Notes: generated by a model from the sequence alone, not told the origin. A DNA stretch of 64,000 bases from Ampelomyces quisqualis (GCA_018398575.1 JAGTXZ010000009.1:1178001-1242000); one strand, 5' to 3'. Counted from the first letter of the stretch, positions 29,048 to 39,084 are shown. Numbers and translations: made by a program.

Positions 29048-29624
29048 CTACAAGAACAGAGCGACAACAGCGCCGGCGGCAAGGGCACCTCCAACTTTGA
29101 TGCTAGACGCCGCACCAGTGAACTGCGTGGGAGGCGCAGAGTAGGCGCCAGTTCCAGATGGGGCGGATGTGCCGGAGGGCTGAGCGCCACCCAGGACGGG
29201 GTCGAAGGGGTCAGCGGCAGGGTTGCCGGTGGGGTAGGGAGCTGGGTCAGTGACGGCGAGGGAAGTAGGGGCTACCGGTGTGTGGACAGCACATCTGGTA
29301 AAAATGTTAGATCATGACTTCAAAGGGAGATGGGTGGAGGGAAAACACGTACTCGGTGACAGTGACGGTGACGGTGGGGGCGCAGGTCTCGTCGTCGGCA
29401 GGGAGAGTGGCGGTCACCTCAGCGATAGAGGAGCTGGCGGTCACCTCAGCGATAGAGGAGGTGGCGATCACCTCATCGGTAGAGGAGGTGGCGGTCACCT
29501 CATCGGAAGGGAGAGAGGTGGTCAATTCATCGACAGGAAGGGAGGCGGACACCTCATCGGCAGAGGAGGTGGCGTGGGCGGCGGCAAGGCCAACGAATGC
29601 AGCGAAGACAGGAAAGAACTTCAT
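29048..29624 (-). CDS. GPI-anchored cell-wall-type protein with Ser/Thr/Glu-Val repeats
   Basis: Exons 29624-29353 and 29294-29048 give 172 residues. The 58-bp intron has a GTACGT donor, a CTAAC branch and an ACCAG acceptor. The protein starts with a signal peptide (MKFFPVFAAFVGLAAAHA). About six degenerate 10-residue repeats follow (core TSSxxEVTA). Next comes ETCAPTVTVTVTECAVHTP, a Cys-flanked Thr/Val block common in fungal wall proteins. After a Pro/Ser/Gly-rich stretch, a GAAS omega-site-like region precedes the hydrophobic end (GGALAAGAVVALFL). This layout fits a GPI-anchored surface protein, heavily O-glycosylated. Without the splice the frame ends after a few residues, which supports the intron. 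The function is unknown. Confidence 0.75.
29390..29560. repeat. degenerate ~30-bp tandem repeats in the GPI-protein gene
   Basis: Units of about 30 bp carrying GGTCACCTCAGCGATAGAGG-like sequence recur at about 29411, 29441 and further downstream with mismatches. They encode the SSxAEVTA-type repeats of the wall protein and could vary in number between strains. Confidence 0.75.
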
Positions 29625-31246
29625 TTTGACTCGTAGTTCGGTGTTGATGAATTTGATAGCAAGGTTGTCAAGCCGTCGATGGGATGCTGGGGTACAAGAT
29701 TTGGGTGATGAATAGTAGAGACGGTTGGGCTGATTATTGCTTATATCAAACGAGTGTGATGATCGAAGGATTTATAAAGGAACCATGAGCAGGTACAGAC
29801 AGGTACATATATACAGTGATAGATTAACACTAGAAACTTAATGGACCGGGTTGAGTACCCCCATCCCCATGATGGTCCGGGAGAGCATGTATTCAATTCG
29901 TGAGGAGCCAAGCAGCAAGCTATGGATAGTGCACGGCCCAGGATCGGTCCCGAAGGTTTAGGCCAGTCAGAGCATCTGCATCGAATGTTAGCTACGCACT
30001 GTCAACCACAACAAATGTCATCGAGTACGGAGTATTGGCTCAAAAATCAGGACCGACTCGTGCCGTACGCTAGTTCGTCACGAATGAATACTCCGTAGAA
30101 CCCCGGTACCACGATACACCGTTGTAAAGTCATCTCCGTTTAAACGATATTTTCCGTCTTTGTTGAGCAAATTGGTAGGTTAAGTTACAAAATACTTGGC
30201 AGAAATCCAGTTTGAGCCAAAGTTCCCCCAGATTTCAGACTGAATCAGCCCCAAGCTTGTCCCCACTTGTTGGATACATCCTGTACGGAGTACACATATA
30301 ACGATCTTTGAAGCGAATTTTACCCGTATCGTTACACCGGGGGCTCTGCGACGAGCTGCCCAAAGCTCACATTTGTGTCGAACACTCGTGCTTGGTCGCC
30401 CCGTCCAGTCGAGATTGATGAATGATGATCATATCCCTACCCCCCGCTGTGCCGCGAAAGGGGAGGAGGATAGTCCGCAGGGGCATGAGCGATAGCGGAG
30501 ATTTACACCAACAATGTCCAGTAAGCCAAGCTGTGTTTGGACACACGTACATTTTCATGAAGGCTCGCTGACTCGCAACGCCTACGCACTCGGTCGACCA
30601 TTGACGTGTCAAACAAGCACCATCTCTTCTCAAATTTTGATTCGCTTGTTTCGTTTGATGATGAAGCGATGGCTGTTAAGCCAATGACATTATAGGACGT
30701 TGTTGACCTCACCCGAGATGATCCTCATTTTGCAAGATGAGCACGTGCCAGCCCGCTCATGCATCTGTCACTCTACGGAGTAGTGTCATCCTCTCTGCCA
30801 GGCTAAACCACGCGAGAGCTAGTGCTGTGAAACATTTCACCCCCACCCCCTTCATCCATCATCCCCGCCCCATGCCCCCGACATCTTCACACAGGCAGCA
30901 GCCCGCACATGCTTGCAACAGGGGGCCTATCCAGCAGTGGCTGGGTACTTAACAGGGGTGAGACTCTTCACGATGAGAAATGATCGTCGCCGCAGTGTAA
31001 ATATTTAGATGCCGCTCAATTACTTCAAAGTTTGCAGGGTCTGGAATTTATTGATGTGTAGTTGAATGCTCCCTATATACTCCGCATTTTGGGTAAATGA
31101 TTTTGGCGCGTATCCTCCTTCAAAACAGGTTGTAACAGGGTCTGTGGCGCTGCTTGCGATCCTTCGTAGTTCGCAGGACACGGAGCGGCTTCGGCCAAGG
31201 GCCTCATATCCTACAAAGTTGTATCCTCCACGGCGGCCGCCCCTCT
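29625..31246. other. 1.6-kb gene-empty region with four copies of TACGGAGTA
   Basis: No credible gene. It contains the 9-mer TACGGAGTA at 30026, 30089 (inverted), 30284 and 30774. The first two form an 11-bp inverted repeat enclosing 50 bp. A near copy (TACTCCGCA) lies at 31078. The region is probably old transposon-derived DNA. Confidence 0.5.
30026..30097. repeat. short inverted repeat pair (TACGGAGTATT ... AATACTCCGTA)
   Basis: The arms at 30026-30036 and 30087-30097 are perfect 11-bp inverted copies around a 50-bp spacer. It may be a very small foldback element or the ends of a decayed MITE. Confidence 0.6.
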
Positions 31247-31738
31247 TCAGTGACTGCAGATTTTGGGGTGAGTGATCCCAGGCCCTTCAGGGCAGCGAAA
31301 GCATGTTGACCCATCATCATTTTCGTGTTTCTCGCAGGGCTTTAGAATTCGCCATGCGAATGTTCGAAACGACGCCACGTTACCATCCAGCGGAGTGGAC
31401 ACGAACAAGACCTCGTCCAGGAAGAATTGGGTATGGATTGACGCAGGTGGTAGTTTATTCCGATAATGTTTTCTTTCATTGTCGCATGAATCGAACGAGT
31501 CGTATGAGTCCAACCTGTACGGACCCCCAACCATATCTCCAGTCATCATTAAATGTTGTGAGAACTCGACTTGGTGGGCCTGATCCTTAAGCGTAAAGCA
31601 AGCTGGGTTAGACACTTCGAGGTTGTTGTCTCCAATTTTGTGTCCATCTCCGTCCAGGAAGGTGGCGTATACTTTGGCAGCGTAACATGAATTTGCGAGA
31701 GCGCTAAGGAGGAGAGGGACAGAGAGCGTAAGGAGCAT
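31247..31738 (-). CDS. small secreted cysteine-containing protein (effector-like)
   Basis: This 163-residue protein starts at MLLTLSVPLLLSALANS (codon 31736-31738). An in-frame ATG 26 codons upstream would spoil the signal peptide. After predicted cleavage near ANSCYA-AK the mature chain has six cysteines (PAC, DSC, KPC, STC, FRC, KIC), enough for three disulfides. There are no transmembrane segments and no recognised domain. A TATA-like element (CATATAAATA on the minus strand, about 31820-31830) lies about 85 bp upstream. The 364-bp MITE begins 114 bp upstream of the ATG, against the core promoter. Size, secretion and cysteine content fit fungal effector candidates; that role is inference. 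Confidence 0.65.
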   Translation of the reverse strand: MLLTLSVPLLLSALANSCYAAKVYATFLDGDGHKIGDNNLEVSNPACFTLKDQAHQVEFSQHLMMTGDMVGGPYRLDSYDSFDSCDNERKHYRNKLPPASIHTQFFLDEVLFVSTPLDGNVASFRTFAWRILKPCEKHENDDGSTCFRCPEGPGITHPKICSH

Positions 31739-31851
31739 TTTGAGTAATTGTTGAGGCACTGAGGAGGGTTTGAGGGATAAATGGTCATGCGTGTCTTCAG
31801 TGAGAGGCATACGCAACTGTATTTATATGCTCTTGGTTTCAAGAAGAAATA

Positions 31852-32215
31852 CAGAGGTGCATTTCAAAAGTTAGGTGTACTGTCTACCCCTAGTTAACGC
31901 ACAGAGCAAGTACAGGGGTAAATCGGCCTAGAGGTCTAGGACGCTAACTAAACTTCAAAGCTTTATACTTAACTCAACGTAAAAAAATTATGTTAAAATA
32001 AATAAGCTTAACAGGAGGAGCTAGAGCATATAGAGATCTTAAAAATAATATATTACATAACTAGTAACGTTGTACAATATAAGCTGTACAGTACAACAGG
32101 CTTTCTATTAGATTACACAGTAAGATTAAGGTTAACTGTTGTTAGGCAGATGTACCCCTGTACTTGCTCTGTGCGCTAACTAGGGGGAGAACCTGACTTT
32201 TGAAATGCACTTCCG
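31852..32215. mobile_element. MITE with ~60-bp terminal inverted repeats and TA flanks
   Basis: The left end (31852 onward, CAGAGGTGCATTTCAAAAGT...) and the right end (reading inward from 32215, CGGAAGTGCATTTCAAAAGT...) are inverted copies. They match over about 65 bp, to the shared AGAGCAAGTACAGGGGTA at 31903-31920 and 32153-32170. A few mismatches and one 4-bp indel separate them. Both ends abut TA (31850-31851 and 32216-32217), the target-site duplication of Tc1/mariner-type elements. The interior is AT-rich, with no open frame, so the element is non-autonomous. Confidence 0.85.
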
Positions 32216-32701
32216 TACGGAGTATAGTCTTATTAGTGGGCAGTACGTGACATTCTTTCAATAGGAAGTGACATTACTTAACATTACACCCCTTGGAACA
32301 ACGGAGAATCCCAGACGGTGATCGTGTGGGTGGAGACTCGAGAGCGGCGATTACTTGCGCGATCATGCTCGGCTGAATGCTCGTGGCGGTGAAGCCTTGA
32401 AGGGTGGGCCGTCCACGTCAACTCTTCAATCAAACGCGCAAGACCTTGTCTGCCTATGTGCTAGTCTTTGTGCTAGTGCACAGTGAGATTGCAACTGCAC
32501 TATTCATGGTAATGTGCAATGTTCAACCGATACAAGTTTGCTTGTTCAATTGGCAAATTTAGCCCGCATCGTCAGAAACGCAAAGCTTAGGAGTGACCTT
32601 GGCAGACGGTGGAAGCGCCATCTGCAGGGCGAAAATGGCCTTGTACAGGGGCGAGACCTCCGGCTATATGTACAACAAGAAAACAAGAACACCGCTAATC
32701 G
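32216..32701. other. intergenic between the MITE and SEC6
   Basis: Non-coding; one TACGGAGTA copy at 32216 directly overlaps the MITE's right target site. It should contain the SEC6 3' end. Confidence 0.4.
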
Positions 32702-34996
32702 TTACTTCACGCGTGCCATGATCGGATCATCTGGGGCGTCGTCCGCCATGATCTCGGCCGCTTTCGCCTTGACCGCATTCAACATACTGCGCTCAAAGTC
32801 GTCCCTGGTGCGCAGTACCGCTTCAACCCAGCTAATATGGACGTCTTTGTAGTTGTACTTGAACTCCTCGTACGCGAATGGAACCTGACTCTTGTCGCTT
32901 TCCAGCAGCTTCAAGAAGTATTCAACCGCACGCCAACGCTGCATAATTTCCATACCCTGTTGGTTGTACTCTCGGAAGAACTCAAAGGCTGTGATAAGAT
33001 CGTCTTTCATCTTGGCCGCGAACTGATCGGTGCGCCTGAACTTCACGCCCTTGTTGCGAACGGCTGATAGGTATTGGATGAGGAGCTCGTCCGCTAAGCT
33101 GTCTATCAGTAAGTCTCGTAGCGAACGGTGGACTTGGTCCATGTAATCGTTGAGATAATCGCGAAAGGTGGCGATAATAGATGCCATATCGGTCCTGAGG
33201 TACCATTCGGCCGTAAAGAATTTGGACAGAATAGGCTTGAAGTCCGTGAGGAATATGAGCTGGCAGAAGATCTGGATGCATTTTGACGATATGTCGATGT
33301 AGCCGTTTTTTAGTTCGTCGATTTGAGCAGGTAAGCGATCGCCAGAGTACTGTTGCCCAACTAGAGGAACCACTTCACGCTCGAACACTGTGACAAACGA
33401 GGCTCGGCCGTTGATGTCGTCTTCGTCATCAATACAAATGATTTGGTCGTTCGCAATGGCGATTAGCCACTCCTGGTAAACTGCAACAGTCTCGCCATCG
33501 AGGGCAGGATTGAGCCCCGTGTATTTGTCTCTCTCCTCATCAATCAACTGAGTCCAAAGACGCTGTCGGCTCATGAGCGTGCGGAACATGGAGTCGACGA
33601 CACCTTCAGCAACGTCGTTACGCTCGCTTCCAGCGGCAACAGCGAGGTTCTGACTGAACAGAGTCCAGACGTCGCCCAACGACCTCGTCTGGAAGATGTT
33701 GTCGGCATTGAGTTCGTAGGCCTCTCTGTCTTGGTTGAGGAAGCTCTTTCTGTCTTGTGCATTGATGCGCTCCATGTACTGATCCACAGCCTTGACAATG
33801 ACGGATCGATAGGTACGAGTGAGCTCCTGGCTTCGATTGTCAATGACATGTGGTTGCAAGTCGTCCTCGGCGAAGCCAAGCTTGGCCATTTTCGCGTAGT
33901 ACCTGTCTACCCAGTTGATGACGGCGAGGACGTATTGTGGTGGCAGAGTGTCGTCGTCTGCGAACCCTACCAGGAAGTCGTGCATGGCCTTGTGATATAT
34001 GTTCGTGTACGTCTGCAAGATGTTCCATTTTTTGGGCATGAGATGGACCATACCCAGCTTGACAGTATTGAGGTTGTTGAAGTACCATTTAAAGTACTTG
34101 TCAATCTTCTCTGGGTCTTCGGCGAACTTTTCCTTCGCTTCGTCCATCTGCGCCTGGCAGACGTACTCGATTGACGTGATGAACTTGTCCTTGTAGCCAC
34201 GCAGTTCCTTGGGACCGGAGTTGATGGATCTGAATCGGGATGCGAGGTCCTTGTATTCGCGCTGAGCGTCCTGCAGCGCCTTGACTCTTTTGTCCGTCTT
34301 TTCTTCTTCTTCCACAATGATGGCCAGCCGGACGACGACGCCGTCGTTCCCAGACTGCACCAGCTCAATCAAGTTTATACACGCCTCTCCGATGTGCTTG
34401 TCGAACCACTCGACCACGTCGTCCAGGCGCGCAAAGAGGTCCTGTACCGTGATGCCGTTCTCGAGAGTGAGGTTGTCAATGAGCTCGGTAGACCCGTCGT
34501 CGGTGCTCTTTATCTGGGCCATGGCATCGTCGCGGACGTCTCGCAGCTGCGTCAAGCCGTAGTGGATCTGCAGAAGACGCTCCTGGTTGGCCGGGTCCTC
34601 GTCATCTTGAGCCAGCAGGTCCTCGAGCAGTCCAAGCCGCTCCTCGAAGGTCTGGATGTCGTTTCTCATCTTCTCGACCGCCTCGAAGTTCCTGTGCGTC
34701 TGTGCGACCAGATTGATGTGCGGAAAGTCCTGGATCATGTTCTGGGCCTCGGCGCACAGCTTGTCGATCTTCATCATCTCTTCCTTGATCAGATTGACGG
34801 TCCGCTGGCCCTCGGTGATGCTGGTCATGCCCGCCTGCGTCATCTCCAGCTGCTCCTTCAGCCCATGGCGCAGCTGGCCGTCGACGGCAGCCTTCTTCCG
34901 CGTGAATTCGGCCTTGAGCGCGGCAATCTTGTCCAGGTCCTCGGGATGCCGCAACAGCTCGGCCAGCTTCCCCGTCGCCGACTCGGCGTCGCCCAT
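32702..34996 (-). CDS. SEC6: exocyst complex component Sec6
   Basis: A single-exon protein of 764 residues, the usual fungal Sec6 length. It starts at MGDAESATGKLAELLRHP (codon 34994-34996). The N-terminal part is coiled coil (KLAELL to about residue 180: EMTQAGMTSITEGQRTVNLI, then FEERLGLLEDLLAQ). The C-terminal two-thirds is the helical-bundle (CATCHR) fold, with conserved blocks such as YFKWYFNNLNTVKLGMVHL, PKKWNIL and YLNDYMDQVHRSL. Sec6 is one of eight exocyst subunits tethering secretory vesicles at the plasma membrane and binds the SNARE Sec9; in hyphae it acts at the tip. It is divergent from DPH3, with only 154 bp between the two start codons, so a bidirectional promoter is likely. 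Confidence 0.96.
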   Translation of the reverse strand: MGDAESATGKLAELLRHPEDLDKIAALKAEFTRKKAAVDGQLRHGLKEQLEMTQAGMTSITEGQRTVNLIKEEMMKIDKLCAEAQNMIQDFPHINLVAQTHRNFEAVEKMRNDIQTFEERLGLLEDLLAQDDEDPANQERLLQIHYGLTQLRDVRDDAMAQIKSTDDGSTELIDNLTLENGITVQDLFARLDDVVEWFDKHIGEACINLIELVQSGNDGVVVRLAIIVEEEEKTDKRVKALQDAQREYKDLASRFRSINSGPKELRGYKDKFITSIEYVCQAQMDEAKEKFAEDPEKIDKYFKWYFNNLNTVKLGMVHLMPKKWNILQTYTNIYHKAMHDFLVGFADDDTLPPQYVLAVINWVDRYYAKMAKLGFAEDDLQPHVIDNRSQELTRTYRSVIVKAVDQYMERINAQDRKSFLNQDREAYELNADNIFQTRSLGDVWTLFSQNLAVAAGSERNDVAEGVVDSMFRTLMSRQRLWTQLIDEERDKYTGLNPALDGETVAVYQEWLIAIANDQIICIDDEDDINGRASFVTVFEREVVPLVGQQYSGDRLPAQIDELKNGYIDISSKCIQIFCQLIFLTDFKPILSKFFTAEWYLRTDMASIIATFRDYLNDYMDQVHRSLRDLLIDSLADELLIQYLSAVRNKGVKFRRTDQFAAKMKDDLITAFEFFREYNQQGMEIMQRWRAVEYFLKLLESDKSQVPFAYEEFKYNYKDVHISWVEAVLRTRDDFERSMLNAVKAKAAEIMADDAPDDPIMARVK

Positions 34997-35150
34997 GGTG
35001 GCTGGGGTCTCGAAGCGTGGGGTTGTGGAGAGCGACCGTGGGTGGGTGGGTGGTGCGTCGGCGCGGGAGTGCTGCGGGAGGCACTTGGCGCGTTGCGCCA
35101 CTCGACTTGCCTTTCTTTGGCAGTTTGCGCACACCACCGCCACCACCACC
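34997..35150. promoter_or_regulatory. short bidirectional promoter SEC6/DPH3
   Basis: 154 bp separate the start codons of two divergent housekeeping genes. A CACCACCACCACC run precedes the DPH3 ATG. No TATA box is evident. Confidence 0.5.
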
Positions 35151-35462
35151 ATGGCCGACGAAGACGTGAATCTCTACGACGAAATCGAAATCGAGGACTG
35201 CTTCTACGACGAAACTCTCCAGATCTATCACCATCCCTGTCCCTGCGGCGACCGCTTCGAGATTTGCCTCGCAGACATGCGCGATGGCGAGGACATTGCG
35301 CGCTGTCCCAGCTGCAGCCTGCTGATCAGGATCATATTCGACCAGGTACGTATATCTGCACGTGCACACGTTGGTGCGTCCTTGGGCACTAACAAGCCGG
35401 CCCAGTCGGACCTTCCTCCCGATACCGACAATGCGCCCCAGGCGTCCGCCATCACCGTGTAG
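35151..35462 (+). CDS. DPH3: diphthamide biosynthesis protein 3 (CSL zinc finger)
   Basis: Exons 35151-35345 and 35406-35462 (intron 60 bp: GTACGT, ACTAAC, CCCAG) give 83 residues, the family's normal size. The DPH domain is complete: LYDEIEIEDCFYDE, HPCPCGDRFEICL and RCPSCSLLIRIIFD, with the four zinc/iron-binding cysteines in CPC and CPSC. Dph3 donates electrons to the Dph1-Dph2 radical enzyme for the first step of diphthamide formation on eEF2, and to Elongator (Kti11). The short second exon encodes a variable tail. Confidence 0.97.
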   Translation: MADEDVNLYDEIEIEDCFYDETLQIYHHPCPCGDRFEICLADMRDGEDIARCPSCSLLIRIIFDQVRISARAHVGASLGTNKPAQSDLPPDTDNAPQASAITV

Positions 35463-35490
35463 ACAGTGAGCCATGTTCCGTCGTGTATCC

Positions 35491-36154
35491 TCACACCGGA
35501 GCTTCGTCGTCGGCGCTTACGTCGACGCCCAACTCCTTCCTGAGAATCTCGGTCAAAGAGCTGCCGTCTCTCAGATACACCCAGTCGCCCTGCCCACTGC
35601 CCTCTTTCGAGTTCATGCCCTCCTGCGCGACCACCCAGTCGAATCGCTTTGGCCCGGAGATGGGTGAGCTGAGCCAGATCTGTCGGTTCGGAGGCTGCTT
35701 GTTAAGCACGTAGTTGTGTTCTTTGGCCTTGACTTCCAGCACACCAGCCTGCCAGTTGTCAGCACTCGCAGCACTTCAGGCGAGAGGGCCGGCATACAGA
35801 ATACTCGACTTCAATCTGAGCATCTTTCTCTTGCAGTTCTTCCAGCCTCTCCACGAGCTCGTTGAGGTAGGCGTCGGCGCGCTCATGGAACTCGGTCGTC
35901 GTGAGCTCTGCAGCGCCGCTAGGCTGGTCGTGCTCCTCGCTCTCCTTGGGAGGGGGGTTCTCGACGTCTGGCATGATACTCCTCGTGACCATGGACGCGT
36001 GAAATGGGCGCACGGCGCTGCTGGCAGTGCCAGGCGTGGGGGGAGATGCTGCCGTTGCTCTGGCCACGATGCCGCTGGCGGGAGCGTGGGCGCGCAGCGG
36101 TGTGCGCATGGCCCGGCCGAGCAGCGCGCCACTGAATCGAGTCGCTGGTTTCAT
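35491..36154 (-). CDS. YFH1: frataxin, mitochondrial
   Basis: Exons 36154-35798 and 35748-35491 give 204 residues. The 49-bp intron (GTATGC/GGCAG) restores the EYSAGVLEVK junction typical of frataxin. The presequence is Arg/Ala/Ser-rich (MKPATRFSGALLGRAMRTPL). The mature domain has the acidic helix 1 (FHERADAYLNELVERLEELQE) and the beta-sheet signatures YVLNKQPPNRQIWLSSPISG and KRFDW. Frataxin regulates cysteine desulfurase and iron delivery in the mitochondrial Fe-S assembly complex. The gene ends 28 bp from the DPH3 stop on the opposite strand (convergent) and is divergent from AP-3 sigma (starts 178 bp apart). Confidence 0.96.
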
Positions 36155-36332
36155 GTCGAGCAGATGGGCGCAGTCAGAGCCGGTTGGGATGTTGGTGGAG
36201 CTGTGGCGGTTGGGTGTGGTGTCCTGCCACGAGTAAAGCTTCCGCACGGTCCACGCGTGAAATGACAGCTCTCCCCGCAGTCTCGGCCGGCCATCCCATG
36301 AACTACCCGGAACACCCCACAGCAACGCCGCC

Positions 36333-37030
36333 ATGATTAATGCGGTGCTCGTCTTCAACAACGCCGGTCAGCCGCGCCTGACCAAGTTCTACACACAGCT
36401 GGTGCCCATACACCCCACCTGTGCCCCTCCACGCGCAGCAGCACTCACACAAGCTAGGAAACCAGCGTGCAGCAGCGCCTCATCTCCGAGATCTTCACCC
36501 TCGTCGCGAACCGCCCCAACTCAGCATGCAACTTCCTTCCGTATGTCCCTTGTATCCACCCCTGTCCGCCTGCGTCTAACCTCTCTAGTCTCCCGCCCCT
36601 CCTGGCCAGCTCCTCCAAGTCCTCCACGCCAACCACCCCGCACAACGACACTCCCTCGCTCGTCACCTACCGCCACTACGCGACACTCTACTTCATCGTA
36701 ATTAGCACTTCCACCGAGTCGCCGCTCGCCCTGCTCGATTTAATACAAGTCTTCGTCCAAGCCCTCGACGGCCTCTTCGAAAACGTCTGCGAACTGGACC
36801 TCATCTTCAACTTCGAGACACTACATGCGACCTTGGGAGAAATGATAGTCGGCGGTGTAGTTGTGGAGACACAGCTTGACCAGGTAGTCCAGGGCGTCAA
36901 GGCGCAAGGCAGAGTCGCGAAGAGGCCAGTGAACGAGAGCAGAGGTGGAGGCGGCAAAGGGGGTCTTGGAGGTCTGACCTTCGGTGGACTGGGGAGAGGC
37001 GGAGGCGAAGGCCTTTGGGCTGGGAGGTGA
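36333..37030 (+). CDS. APS3: AP-3 adaptor complex sigma subunit
   Basis: Exons 36333-36401, 36458-36540 and 36589-37030 (introns 56 and 48 bp) give 197 residues. The longin-like core is typical of a sigma adaptin: MINAVLVFNNAGQPRLTKFY, then RHYATLYFIVISTSTESPLA, DLIQVFVQALDGLFENVCEL, and NFETLHATLGEMIVGGVVVE. This last motif, with the longer C-terminal part, points to AP-3 rather than AP-1 or AP-2. AP-3 sorts cargo from the Golgi/endosome directly to the vacuole. The C-terminal 35 residues are a Gly-rich fungal extension. The first intron has a weaker GTGCCC donor, but the frame and family fit are exact. Confidence 0.93.
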
Positions 37031-37784
37031 ATACGTGATGCTGCGGAAAGGAGACGCAGGCCGCGCGCGGCGTTTCGCTGAACGTGGTTGCAGAAAGACA
37101 TCGCATATCTCCCGCCATCTGCATCAAGTCGAGCGAAACGCCGCCTTATTTAGCCCGACTCTAAAGCATTCTGACGGTGCGGGTTTGCGAGTCACCTCAC
37201 CATGCAAACCGAAGAGGGGAAACCGGAGATTAGCGAATATCGGGGGTGAAACGTCAGGCTCGCCCCGCCTCGCAACTTGAGAATTGTGCACACCAGCTGT
37301 CACAATCGAAAAATTGACTGCCCGTCATGATGTGAGAGTTGCCACATCAAGATATCAGTTGCTAGTCCTGGTATCGATATAGATCCCACAAGTCCGGTAC
37401 ATTGTTCTGTCGGCTTTTTGACCGGATATAATCTGGTCGTACTCTGCCAATACTGTGGCTAACTCTGAACAACTGCAATTTATCCTTGATCACTTACAAC
37501 CATCAAACCCCTTTCGCTCCGCCAATCATGGTTGACACACGGCTTCTTTGCCGAAAAGGTGGGGAAGAAACACTCTATAGGACACGTCGAATTCGTCACG
37601 GACCACATCAAACTACCAATCTGAGCGAATTGCTTCAAAATAAAGCTCATGGCGAACAATTGTTCCCTTCCACCGCGCGTGCGCTGTCGGATGCTGAAGT
37701 GTATTTAAGCTTGTCCTTCGCTCTGCTCCTTAGCCATCTTTTCAGAGACTCCAGTTTGTTCAGATCTCCACATAGTCCAACATA
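37031..37784. promoter_or_regulatory. intergenic and acetylxylan esterase promoter
   Basis: 754 bp. A TATTTAAG element around 37701-37708, about 80 bp before the esterase ATG, is a good TATA candidate. A CT-rich stretch (about 37715-37745) follows it. No gene is seen. Confidence 0.45.
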
Positions 37785-38739
37785 ATGCGTCTTCTCACTC
37801 TCCTCGCAAGCTATCTCTCGGTCGCGGCCGCTGCCACTCTTGGAAAGCGTGCACCAACCCCAGGCAGCCTATCACAAGTCACTTCCTTTGGAACTGCTCC
37901 AACCAAGGCAGGCTTCTACATCTACGTACCCAAGAAGCTCGCCGCATCTCCTGGTATCATTGTGGCCATTCACTACTGCACTGGCTCTGCTCAAGCATAC
38001 TTCAGCGGCAGTCCCTACAAGACTCTTTCCGAGCAGTATGGCTTCATCGTCATCTACCCAAGCTCCCCTCACTCCGGAACATGCTGGGACGTCAGCAGCA
38101 AGCAGACATTGAGCCACGACGGTGGAGGTGACAGTAACACCATTGCAAACATGGTCAAGTGGACTTTGACAGAGTACAAGGCAGACGCGACCAAGGTCTT
38201 TGTTACAGGAACCAGCAGTGGTGGCATGATGACCGTACGTTTTCCTCTTCCAAATGACCTCCAGACAACGCTAACACAAGCCACAGAACGTCTTGGCCGC
38301 TACCTACCCCGATGTTTTCAAGGCCGGAATCGTCTACTCTGGCGTTAATGCCGGCTGCTTCGTTTCCAGCAGTGGTGGTGTCGATGCCTGGAATAGCACA
38401 TGCGCCAACGGCCAGTCCACTGCAACTCCCCAAGCCTGGGCCAATGTAGTCTTCAACATGTACCCTGGATACAACGGCTCTCGACCCAAGATGCAAGTCT
38501 ACCACGGCAGTGCCGACAGCACTTTGAAGCCCCAGAACTACCAGGAAACCATGAAGCAGTGGGCCGGTGTGTTTGGCTACGACTACAACAAGCCACAGAG
38601 CACAAAGGCCAACGATCCACAGAGCGGCTACACCAGGACCATCTATGGACCTAGCGTTGAAGGAATCTATGCTCAGGGTGTCGGTCATTCTGTCTCGATG
38701 CGGGGTGGAGATGACATGAAGTTCTTTGGCTTTGTTTAG
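37785..38739 (+). CDS. secreted acetylxylan esterase (CE1 family)
   Basis: Exons 37785-38234 and 38287-38739 (intron 52 bp, GTACGT/CACAG) give 300 residues. The signal peptide is MRLLTLLASYLSVAAAATLG, followed by a KR pro-site. Catalytic motifs: nucleophile GTSSGGMM (split just after by the intron), acid in YHGSADST and His in GVGHSVS; the chain ends DDMKFFGF like other CE1 acetylxylan/feruloyl-type esterases. Paired cysteines (HYCTG, GTCWD, AGCF, STCA) match the secreted fold. The enzyme removes acetyl groups from xylan outside the cell. There is no cellulose-binding module. The closest type is AxeA-like. Confidence 0.93.
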
Positions 38740-39084
38740 AGAATGGTTGACTGATTATATTGAATCGTGATCATGTCGTCCAGTGGACTTTGAAATCTTA
38801 TAAGCTACTTTTCACGCAATAAAAAAACCTCGAGATCTAGCCATGCCGTTGTCCACTATGCAGTACCGTTCAAGAAGTGCCATCCCCCCATCTCGATCAC
38901 TTATGGTGCAACCACAACGTCCTTCCATCAACAATGCAGTCTACCTTCACAACGCGGCCTTTCCTATGAATCTTATACATAATCTTCTAGTATGACCAAG
39001 CTATTTTATTCATTCACTTCTCAAGGCCCTAGCGCAGGACGCTTTCCAGACAACAAAGGCAAGGTTGGACTTCCTTAGATACTC
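38740..39084. other. intergenic, no gene seen
   Basis: 345 bp after the esterase. A poly-A run (CAATAAAAAAACC at about 38818) could serve as its polyadenylation signal. Confidence 0.4.

Noticed and set aside
34394..35392. 332-codon plus-strand frame running through SEC6 into DPH3
   Set aside because: It overlaps two well-supported genes in the wrong frame; the Leu/Val/His-rich product is antisense to Sec6.
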